Shown piece after piece: positions 1-5,786 of a DNA stretch of 6,538 bases; positions within the stretch are counted from its first letter, which is position 1, and each line of letters begins with the position of its first letter. Below the pieces are notes generated by a model. It was not told the origin of the DNA. It searched no databases and saw only the letters and a list, made by a program, of their open reading frames with translations. Source of the DNA: Sulfurimonas sp. (lineage in GTDB: Bacteria > Campylobacterota > Campylobacteria > Campylobacterales > Sulfurimonadaceae); assembly GCA_030646745.1 (NCBI GenBank), contig JAUSKV010000089.1:1-6538 (forward strand). Reading direction: 5' to 3'. Position numbers and translations under genes: made by a program.

Positions 1-1
1 A

Positions 2-1939
2 AATATTCCTCCGCATAATCCAAAAGAGATAATGCTTGGGTTGAAAGCACTCTTAGCGAATCCGAATATCTCTCTGATTGAGCTGATGGATCACATAAAA
101 GCACCCGATTTCCCGACAGGCGGAATTATTTTCGGTAAAAAAGGGATAATGGACGCTTATGAGACCGGTCGCGGTCGCATCAAAGTTCGTGCAAAAGTCC
201 ATATCGAAAAAAAGGGCAACAGAGATGTTATCGTTATTGATGAACTTCCTTATCAAGTAAACAAAGCTCGTCTTATTGAAAATATTGCAAATCTAGTGAA
301 AGACAAGATGATTGAGGGTATTTCAGAGATTCGTGATGAATCTGATCGTGACGGAATCCGTGCTGTTATTGAACTCAAAAAAGATGCAATGAGCGAGATA
401 GTTCTGAATAATCTTTTTAAACAAACAAGCATGCAGACTACTTTTGGTATCATCATGCTCTCCATATTAAATCAAGAGCCTAGAATTTTTGGCATTATTA
501 CAATCCTAAAACACTTTATAAATCACCGTAAAACAGTCATTATTCGCCGTACAATTTTTGATTTAGAAAAAGCAAAAGCAAGAGCCCACATTTTAGAGGG
601 TCTCAAAAAAGCTCTTGATATTATTGACCAGATTATTAAAACTATTAAAGCAAGCAAAAGTATCGATGAAGCAAGAGATAATTTAGTTTCAGAATTTGAC
701 TTCACACCGATTCAAGCACAAAGCATTGTCGATATGCGTCTTGGTCGCCTGACAGGGCTTGAGAGAGAAAAAATCGAGAATGAGCTTCGTGAACTTCTTA
801 TACTTATAGAGTACTTGGAATCAATCCTTAGAAGTGAAGAAATTTTACAAGGAATTATCAGTGAAGAGTTTGATGAGATACTTGCAACTTACACAGATGA
901 GAGAAGAACTGAGATAGAAGATGACTATGATGACATTGATATCGAAGATTTAATCCCTAATGAACCGATGGTAGTAACCATTACACACCGCGGATATATT
1001 AAAAGGGTTCCATTAGCAGCTTATGAAAAGCAAAAAAGAGGCGGTAAAGGCAAAACTGCTGTTACCACCTATGAAGATGATTTTATAGAGAGATTTTTCA
1101 CATGTAATACGCACGACACCCTTCTATTTGTAACCGACAGAGGTCAGTTGCATTGGCTGAAAGTGTATCGCATTCCAGAGGGAAGCAGAATCGCTAAAGG
1201 TAAGGCTGTTGTTAATCTTCTTAACCTTGTAGCAGATGAAAAAATTCGCTCTATCATTCCTACAACAGACTTTAGCGATGAAAAATCTTTGGTATTTTTC
1301 ACTCAAAAAGGTGTAGTCAAGAGAACAAACTTGAATGAGTTTTCAAACATAAGAAGTAACGGTGTTCGAGCTATAATTTTGGATGATGATGATGCATTAA
1401 TCACGGCAAGAATTGCAGATCAAAGCATTAAATATCTATTTATAGTTACTAAACTTGCGCAGTGTATTAAATTTGACATAGAAAAAACTCGTGATCAAGG
1501 TCGAAGCACTCGTGGTGTTCGAGGCATTAAGTTTAAACATGATCACGATGAAGTTGTGGATGCAAACATTATTGCAAGTGATGAGCAGGAGATTCTTATC
1601 GTGAGTGAAAAAGGTATCGGCAAACGAACAGATGCCGGAGAATATCGCCTAACTAACCGTGGTGGTTCGGGCGTAATTGCCATGAAGATGACCAGTAAAA
1701 CCGGAAAACATGTAGTCGGCTGTCTCATGGTGGATGAGTCAATGGACATGATGGCGCTTACAAATGCAGGAAAAATGATACGAGTTGACATGCAGACAAT
1801 CTCAAAATCAAGCAGAAATACAAGCGGTGTCTATATTGTAAAAGGAGATGATGTTTCGAGTATCTCCCGCTGTCCTAAAAATGAGGAAGATGAGGATGAA
1901 ATTGAAGAAAGTGAATATCCAACGCTAGACTTGGAATAG
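2..1939 (+). CDS. gyrA: DNA gyrase subunit A, 5'-truncated by the window edge
   Basis: This is the breakage-reunion subunit of gyrase (A2B2 with GyrB), the type IIA topoisomerase that adds negative supercoils using ATP. The open frame enters the window at base 2 with NIPPHN, a hallmark just after the catalytic domain. About 165 N-terminal residues, including the active-site tyrosine and the quinolone-resistance region, therefore lie upstream. The ATG at 32 is internal and is not the start. In order one sees the tower domain (for example APDFPTGGIIFG near 106), a long coiled-coil and C-gate region (about 545-860), an acidic linker (DDYDDIDIEDL) and a C-terminal beta-pinwheel from about 962. 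I count six blade repeats in the pinwheel, with the GyrA-box QKRGGKG at 1031-1051. The GyrA-box argues for gyrase and against ParC. Campylobacterota such as Helicobacter and Campylobacter lack topoisomerase IV, so this enzyme may also decatenate. The protein ends in a strongly acidic tail. Confidence 0.97.
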   Translation, partial: NIPPHNPKEIMLGLKALLANPNISLIELMDHIKAPDFPTGGIIFGKKGIMDAYETGRGRIKVRAKVHIEKKGNRDVIVIDELPYQVNKARLIENIANLVKDKMIEGISEIRDESDRDGIRAVIELKKDAMSEIVLNNLFKQTSMQTTFGIIMLSILNQEPRIFGIITILKHFINHRKTVIIRRTIFDLEKAKARAHILEGLKKALDIIDQIIKTIKASKSIDEARDNLVSEFDFTPIQAQSIVDMRLGRLTGLEREKIENELRELLILIEYLESILRSEEILQGIISEEFDEILATYTDERRTEIEDDYDDIDIEDLIPNEPMVVTITHRGYIKRVPLAAYEKQKRGGKGKTAVTTYEDDFIERFFTCNTHDTLLFVTDRGQLHWLKVYRIPEGSRIAKGKAVVNLLNLVADEKIRSIIPTTDFSDEKSLVFFTQKGVVKRTNLNEFSNIRSNGVRAIILDDDDALITARIADQSIKYLFIVTKLAQCIKFDIEKTRDQGRSTRGVRGIKFKHDHDEVVDANIIASDEQEILIVSEKGIGKRTDAGEYRLTNRGGSGVIAMKMTSKTGKHVVGCLMVDESMDMMALTNAGKMIRVDMQTISKSSRNTSGVYIVKGDDVSSISRCPKNEEDEDEIEESEYPTLDLE

Positions 1940-1948
1940 AAGTTGCTT
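1931..1948 (+). promoter_or_regulatory. Predicted sigma-54 (RpoN) promoter upstream of flgPQR
   Basis: The sequence TTGGAATAGAAGTTGCTT has a GG at 1933-1934 and a GC at 1945-1946 separated by exactly 10 bases, which is the invariant -24/-12 spacing of sigma-54 promoters. It matches the epsilonproteobacterial form TTGGAAC-N5-TTGCTT at every specified position except the C after TTGGAA, which is T here. The -24 half lies in the last two codons and the stop codon of gyrA; the -12 half lies in the intergenic gap. Counting from the GC, transcription would begin near 1958, leaving a leader of about 24 bases before the flgP ATG at 1982. The downstream genes are flagellar and include a sigma-54 activator, which fits. 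This is a sequence match only; no transcript evidence is available. Confidence 0.72.
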
Positions 1949-1981
1949 AAATCTTTCTATAAACCATATTAGGATAAAGAA

Positions 1982-2518
1982 ATGAAGAGAGTAATATCGT
2001 CTAGTATCTTTGTAGCACTGATTACTACAATAATTACAGGTTGTTCTATGTTTGCTAAAGAATCATCTAGTAAAGATCTTGCGGAGCCTATTCCGGTTGA
2101 AAGAGAGCAATTAACTGAGAAAGAAACATCGGCACCAAAAATTTCAAATGAAGAGAATTGTGGAGTTCAAGCTACAGGTCCCTCTGGCGAACCACTATTA
2201 ACTAAAGAATGTAAACTTGTTATTACCGTTCTAGGTCAAGGGGTTGCACCTGTAAATACAGTTTCTCCTGCACAAGCGTATGGATTGGCAAAAAGAGCAG
2301 CCATTGCAGATGGATATAGATTAATTGCAGAAAAGGTAAAAGGAGTTCGCGTTGAGGGAAATGACTTAATTAAGAACATGATGGTCAAACAATCAACTAT
2401 CCGTACTTGTGTTGATGCAGTAATAAAAAATGCAAATGTTACTGAAACTACTTTTAAAGACGGACTATGCGAAGTAGAAATGGAAATCGTAGTATCTCAC
2501 TCTCAATTTGCTCAATAA
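1982..2518 (+). CDS. flgP: FlgP-like LPP20-family outer-membrane lipoprotein of the flagellar motor
   Basis: The protein has 178 residues. It begins with a lipoprotein signal peptide: a basic start (MKR), a hydrophobic stretch and the lipobox ITGC with the lipidated cysteine at residue 21. Serine at +2 favours outer-membrane sorting. Residues about 23-75 are a polar, probably flexible linker. Residues about 76-178 form an LPP20-type domain with the recognisable AYGLAKRAAIADGYRLIAEKVKGV helix-and-turn pattern near residues 99-122. In Campylobacter jejuni, FlgP builds the large basal disk around the motor and is needed for motility; its gene also sits between gyrA and flgQ-flgR, which supports the name. 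The start has AGGA at 1971-1974, 7 bases upstream. The last 52 bases overlap flgQ. The mature part carries four further cysteines (60, 77, 143, 163). A generic LPP20 lipoprotein is the fallback call. Confidence 0.85.
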   Translation: MKRVISSSIFVALITTIITGCSMFAKESSSKDLAEPIPVEREQLTEKETSAPKISNEENCGVQATGPSGEPLLTKECKLVITVLGQGVAPVNTVSPAQAYGLAKRAAIADGYRLIAEKVKGVRVEGNDLIKNMMVKQSTIRTCVDAVIKNANVTETTFKDGLCEVEMEIVVSHSQFAQ

Positions 2519-2877
2519 TTTTCTTTAGTTCACTTGCATTAAATGCAGGTGAATACCTAATCTCCTATCGTTATGTTGTGAAAGATGCTATTCTTTACAA
2601 TGAATCTCTTTCTGTCGCAAAGGCTATGAAAAGATGTGACGGAATTCCACAAGCAGCCATAGAATTAGAGACCAATAGCAGCAGTGATTTAAAAAAAATC
2701 ATCACTGAAAATTCTGATGAGTTTATCGATTACATTCACAAACTTGGTATGCATGTAAAACATAGCGATATAACTATGAATGCACAATACAAATCCACAA
2801 CAATACTAACACTAAAAACAACATGCTTCAAAGTCGATTTTAATGATAATTTTGCTAGAATCATTCCTTTAAAATAA
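2467..2877 (+). CDS. flgQ: FlgQ-like exported flagellar protein
   Basis: The protein has 136 residues and is named mainly from its position between flgP and flgR, as in Campylobacter jejuni, where FlgQ is needed for motility and for FlgP stability or localisation. The frame has a stop at 2455-2457, and ATG 2467 is the only ATG, GTG or TTG start before the mature part, so the overlap with flgP appears real. The N-terminus reads as a Sec signal peptide: a basic segment (MRSRNGNR), a hydrophobic core at residues 10-25 and probable cleavage near LNA/GEY (residue 27) or after SLA (24). The mature protein of about 109 residues has no membrane segment, contains two cysteines (57, 120) and matches no enzyme motif I know. 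No strong Shine-Dalgarno precedes the ATG, so translation is probably coupled to flgP. An A8 tract at 2691-2698 lies mid-gene. Confidence 0.75.
   Translation: MRSRNGNRSISLSICSIIFFSSLALNAGEYLISYRYVVKDAILYNESLSVAKAMKRCDGIPQAAIELETNSSSDLKKIITENSDEFIDYIHKLGMHVKHSDITMNAQYKSTTILTLKTTCFKVDFNDNFARIIPLK
2682..2707 (+). repeat. Inverted repeat enclosing an A8 homopolymer inside flgQ
   Basis: CAGTGAT at 2682-2688 pairs perfectly with ATCACTG at 2701-2707 across a 12-base loop that contains eight consecutive A residues (2691-2698). A shifted pairing (TGATTT with AAATCA) is also possible. The tract encodes Leu-Lys-Lys-Ile in FlgQ (residues 75-78). Loss of one A would give a stop at about 20 codons further on; gain of one A would give a stop four codons after the tract. 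It could be a slippage site or chance in AT-rich coding sequence. Confidence 0.5.
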
Positions 2878-2889
2878 GGGTTTTTTGTG
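2875..2889 (+). promoter_or_regulatory. Ribosome binding site and GTG start of flgR
   Basis: TAAGGG at 2875-2880 overlaps the flgQ stop codon (TAA, 2875-2877). It is followed by T6 and then GTG at 2887. flgQ and flgR share the same reading frame, and only ggg-ttt-ttt lies between the flgQ stop and this GTG. The GTG is therefore the first possible start of flgR, and it gives a canonical receiver-domain N-terminus (MKIAIVEDD). Confidence 0.8.
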
Positions 2890-4182
2890 AAAATTGCAAT
2901 AGTTGAAGATGATATCAATATGAGAAAATCACTTGAGATTGCCATGGGCGATTTTCCTGAGTTTGAAATTCAAACTTTTAAAAACGCAAAAGATGCTCTC
3001 AAGGCTCTTGATGATAGTTTTAATCTTATAGTTACAGATATAAATATGCCTGGAATGGATGGAATAGAGTTTATTAAAACTTTAAACGGTCGCTTTGAAG
3101 TAATAATTATGACCGGAAATGCAACACTTCAAAGAGCCATAGAATCAATCCACCTAGGTGTAAAAGATTTTTTGCTTAAACCTTTTGATATAGATACTTT
3201 GGTTTGTGCAATCAAAAGAGAAAATGAAGTTCAAAAAGCAAATAAAAAGGTCTCTTTTAAAACTGTTGAAAAAATCTCTTCAGATGGATTTTTAGGTGCC
3301 TCACAAGTGCTTTCATCTATTTTAAATATAGCCGGTAAAGCCGCTAAAACGGATGCAAGTGTTCTACTTCTTGGAGAGAGCGGAGTCGGTAAAGAAATAT
3401 TTGCAAACTATATACATCACAACTCGCCAAGAGCAAAAAAACCTTTTATTGCAATAAATATGGCTGCTATTCCTGAAAATTTGATTGAGAGCGAACTATT
3501 TGGATTCGAAAAAGGTGCTTTTACGGATGCCAGTGAGGCAAAAATAGGTCAATTTGAACTTGCTAATGGCGGAACACTCTTTTTGGATGAGATTGGGGAG
3601 ATGCCATACAGTGTTCAAGCAAAAATTCTTCGTGCACTGCAAGAAAAAGAGATAAGAAAACTTGGCTCATCAAAAGGTATCAAAATAGATATTAGAGTTA
3701 TATCTGCAACGAATGCAAATTTAACCCAAAAGATTAAAAACGGTTCATTCAGAGAAGATTTATACTATAGATTGAACACAATTCCTTTAAATATTCCGCC
3801 TTTAAAAGAGAGGAAAGATGAAATTTTGCAAATTGCGGATAAAATTCTGCAACAAAATTGTCAAAAGTACGATTTTTCGTTAAAAACATTTTCGAAAGAG
3901 GCGACAGAGCAGCTTTTAACATATAACTGGCCAGGGAATATTAGAGAACTTATCTCTGTTGTTGAGAGAGCAGTTATTTTGAGTGAAAATGATGAGATAA
4001 CTTCAGATGAGCTGTTTTTAGAATCTCGTGGGTTTAAAGAGTCTAAGGATATCAAGAGTATGGAAAAAGAGCTTATAAAAGAGGTGCTTCTTTCAGAAAA
4101 TGGCAATATTATAAAGGCCTCTGAGATTTTAGGTTTAAGCAGAGAAAATTTAGTTAAAAAAATTGAACAATATGAACTTTAG
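2887..4182 (+). CDS. flgR: FlgR, NtrC-family sigma-54-dependent flagellar response regulator
   Basis: The protein has 431 residues in three domains. The receiver domain (1-115) has the acidic pocket E7-D8-D9, phospho-acceptor D51, T76 and K98. The sigma-54-interacting AAA+ domain (about 134-365) has Walker A GESGVGKE (163-170), the sigma-54 contact loop GAFTDA (210-215, a variant of GAFTGA), Walker B GGTLFLDE (228-235), arginine-finger region FREDLYYRLN (288-297) and sensor II WPGNIREL (348-355). A Fis-type helix-turn-helix follows at about 393-431 (GNIIKASEILGLSREN). In Campylobacter and Helicobacter, FlgR is phosphorylated by the FlgS kinase and activates sigma-54-dependent rod, hook and other flagellar genes. 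No flgS is in the window. The C. jejuni protein has a C-terminal domain like this one; H. pylori FlgR lacks it. Position after flgP-flgQ and before asd supports FlgR over a generic NtrC. Its stop codon overlaps the asd Shine-Dalgarno. Confidence 0.93.
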   Translation: MKIAIVEDDINMRKSLEIAMGDFPEFEIQTFKNAKDALKALDDSFNLIVTDINMPGMDGIEFIKTLNGRFEVIIMTGNATLQRAIESIHLGVKDFLLKPFDIDTLVCAIKRENEVQKANKKVSFKTVEKISSDGFLGASQVLSSILNIAGKAAKTDASVLLLGESGVGKEIFANYIHHNSPRAKKPFIAINMAAIPENLIESELFGFEKGAFTDASEAKIGQFELANGGTLFLDEIGEMPYSVQAKILRALQEKEIRKLGSSKGIKIDIRVISATNANLTQKIKNGSFREDLYYRLNTIPLNIPPLKERKDEILQIADKILQQNCQKYDFSLKTFSKEATEQLLTYNWPGNIRELISVVERAVILSENDEITSDELFLESRGFKESKDIKSMEKELIKEVLLSENGNIIKASEILGLSRENLVKKIEQYEL

Positions 4183-4193
4183 GAGTAAAAATG
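4181..4193 (+). promoter_or_regulatory. Shine-Dalgarno of asd overlapping the flgR stop codon
   Basis: AGGAG at 4181-4185 shares its first two bases with the flgR stop TAG (4180-4182) and lies 5 bases before the asd ATG at 4191. This is the strongest ribosome binding site in the window and allows efficient translation of asd, with or without coupling to flgR. Confidence 0.8.
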
Positions 4194-5222
4194 AAAAAAT
4201 ATAATGTAGCGGTAGTTGGAGCAAATGGAGCGGTGGGAGAGGAGATATTAACGATTTTAGCAGAGGTGAATTTTCCTATCAACAAGCTCATTCCACTTGC
4301 AAGCTCAAGAAGTCTTGGCAAAAAAGTGGAGTTTAACGGTAGATCAATTCCTATCATAGAGCTTACAGCGGATATATTTGAAAAAGAAGAGGTAGAAATT
4401 GCCCTCTTTAGTGCCGGTGGAAGTGTGAGTGCTGAGTTTGCTCCCTATGCCGTAAAAGCCGGAGCTGTTGTTATTGACAACACTTCACACTTCAGAATGG
4501 ATGCGAATGTGCCGTTGGTTGTTCCAGAGGTAAATCCTGAGGATATTGCAAAATGGAGAGACACTGGAATTATCGCTAATCCAAACTGCTCGACTATTCA
4601 GATGGTTCAGGCACTTAAGCCTCTCGATGATGCGTATGAATTAAAAAGAGTGGATGTTAGCACCTATCAGGCTACCTCTGGGGCAGGAAAGACTGCCATG
4701 GAAGAACTTGTAAGACAGATGCAAGACTTTTTTACATTTAAACTAGACCAGTCAGAGCATAAATCTTTTAAACACCAGATAGCCTTAAATGTTATCCCTC
4801 AAATAGATCTGTTTACAGACAATGGATACACAAAAGAGGAGATGAAGATGGTGAATGAAACAACTAAAATCATGCACAAAAATATAGAACTGAGTGCTAC
4901 TTGTGTTCGTGTCCCTACTTTAAGAGGGCATGCAGAGGCACTCACTCTCACTTTTGGTTGCGATGTGGAAGCTGATAATGTCAGAGAAATATTAAGCAAA
5001 GCTCCAAACATCGTGATTTTAGATAAACCATTTGAGTCAATTTACCCTATGCCTATAAGCAGTGTAGATAAAAATGAAACTTTTGTTGGTCGCATTAGAA
5101 ATGACAACTTTAGAAAAAACATGATTCACATGTTTGTGGTTGCAGATAACCTGCGAGTCGGTGCTGCTACAAATGCCGTTCGCATTGCTCAAAAGTGGGT
5201 AGAAATGGAAGGAGAGAAATAA
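4191..5222 (+). CDS. asd: Aspartate-semialdehyde dehydrogenase
   Basis: Asd is the cytoplasmic enzyme that reduces L-aspartyl-4-phosphate to aspartate-4-semialdehyde with NADPH. This is the branch-point step towards lysine and diaminopimelate (cell wall), threonine and methionine. The 343-residue length is normal for the family. The N-terminal Rossmann motif is GANGAVG (10-16). The catalytic cysteine is C133 in NPNCSTIQ. SGAGKTAMEEL follows (163-173), and RVPTLRGH (240-247) supplies the substrate-binding arginine R240 and the general-base histidine H247. All key residues are present, so the enzyme should be active. The ATG is fixed by the strong AGGAG upstream and by the expected MKKYNVAVVGA start. 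asd follows flgR in Campylobacter jejuni too, an old conserved neighbourhood without obvious functional logic. It lies 8 bases after flgR and 3 bases before the next gene. Since loss of asd is normally lethal, an internal promoter in or before flgR is likely but not identified. Confidence 0.97.
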   Translation: MKKYNVAVVGANGAVGEEILTILAEVNFPINKLIPLASSRSLGKKVEFNGRSIPIIELTADIFEKEEVEIALFSAGGSVSAEFAPYAVKAGAVVIDNTSHFRMDANVPLVVPEVNPEDIAKWRDTGIIANPNCSTIQMVQALKPLDDAYELKRVDVSTYQATSGAGKTAMEELVRQMQDFFTFKLDQSEHKSFKHQIALNVIPQIDLFTDNGYTKEEMKMVNETTKIMHKNIELSATCVRVPTLRGHAEALTLTFGCDVEADNVREILSKAPNIVILDKPFESIYPMPISSVDKNETFVGRIRNDNFRKNMIHMFVVADNLRVGAATNAVRIAQKWVEMEGEK

Positions 5223-5225
5223 TCT

Positions 5226-5744
5226 ATGATTGAAAAAATATTTGAAAACACTCTATGGACATCAAGATTTGTGATCATTCTTGCCGTAGTTTTTGGTCTC
5301 ATAGGTGCTATAATTTTATTTGTAGTTGCTAGTTTTGACATTTATGACACTGCAAAATTTGTTCTAAATACATACATTACACACGCTCATCCTGAACACT
5401 TCCACGAAGAAGTTGTTGGTGGAATAATCGGTGCAGTTGATTTATATCTTATCGGTGTTGTAATGATAATTTTTTCTTTTGGTTTATATGAGCTTTTTAT
5501 CTCTGACATTGATGCTGCAAAGGATGAAGATGGAAAAGAAAATCAACTCTTAGCAATTCATTCATTAGACCAGTTAAAAGATAAAATTTCTAAAGTAATT
5601 GTAATGGTTTTAGTTGTTGGATTTTTTCAAAAAGTCGGACATACTTCTTACAATGGTGCGTTAGATCTGTTTTATCTCGCACTCTCTATAACAGCTGTTT
5701 CTGTTGGTTTATACTTTCTTAGTAAAGTCGGAAAGGCACACTAA
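5226..5744 (+). CDS. YqhA/UPF0114 family inner-membrane protein, function unknown
   Basis: The protein has 172 residues and about four membrane helices: residues 14-37, 65-92, 118-135 and 144-166. The family pattern is clear from AVDLYLIGVVMIIFSFGLYELFIS (near 70-93), followed by a charged cytoplasmic segment ending in HSLDQLKDKISKVIVMVLVVGFF, typical of YqhA proteins. The biochemical role of this family is not established. The loop between helices 1 and 2 holds four histidines (53, 56, 58, 60) and two glutamates, which could bind metal, but this is speculation. The ATG at 5226 follows the asd stop by 3 bases, and its ribosome binding site (AAGGAG, 5208-5213) lies inside the end of asd, so it is probably co-translated with asd. 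My recollection is that C. jejuni also has an integral membrane protein gene at this place, but I cannot confirm that it is the same family. Confidence 0.85.
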   Translation: MIEKIFENTLWTSRFVIILAVVFGLIGAIILFVVASFDIYDTAKFVLNTYITHAHPEHFHEEVVGGIIGAVDLYLIGVVMIIFSFGLYELFISDIDAAKDEDGKENQLLAIHSLDQLKDKISKVIVMVLVVGFFQKVGHTSYNGALDLFYLALSITAVSVGLYFLSKVGKAH

Positions 5745-5745
5745 C

Positions 5746-5754
5746 TATTATAAC
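5746..5754 (+). promoter_or_regulatory. Possible sigma-70 -10 region ahead of hemE
   Basis: TATTATAAC in the 42-base gap before hemE resembles a -10 element (TATAAT-like), about 33 bases before the ATG at 5787. Epsilonproteobacterial sigma-70 promoters often lack a clear -35, and none is seen here. The base composition makes chance matches common, so this is only a candidate. No terminator hairpin is visible in the gap. Confidence 0.2.
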
Positions 5755-5786
5755 CGTAAAAAAATATACAAAATTTAAGGATTAAA

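Noticed and set aside
208..214. A-AAA-AAG slippery heptamer in frame within gyrA
   Set aside because: A -1 shift reaches a TGA at 238 after about eight codons, and there is no obvious downstream stimulatory structure. Lys-Lys codons in AT-rich DNA give such runs by chance.
1956..1970. TATAAA and CATATT as sigma-70 -10 elements between gyrA and flgP
   Set aside because: Neither has a -35 match at acceptable spacing except a weak TTGCTT, which is better explained as the -12 half of the sigma-54 site.
2232..2249. Second GG-N10-GC match (TAGG...TTGC) inside flgP
   Set aside because: Only the GG and TTGC agree; the rest of the -24 element is poor, it lies inside coding sequence, and no gene start follows at a sensible distance.
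2467..4182. flgQ and flgR are in the same reading frame, so a FlgQ-FlgR fusion by stop readthrough is formally possible
   Set aside because: FlgQ carries an export signal while FlgR must work in the cytoplasm, and flgR has its own ribosome binding site and a canonical receiver start. The shared frame is coincidence.
53..5011. Several antisense open frames of 60-82 codons on the - strand across gyrA, flgQ/flgR and asd
   Set aside because: Each lies opposite a well-recognised conserved gene, has no ribosome binding site I could recognise and no family resemblance, so they are shadows of the sense coding frames.
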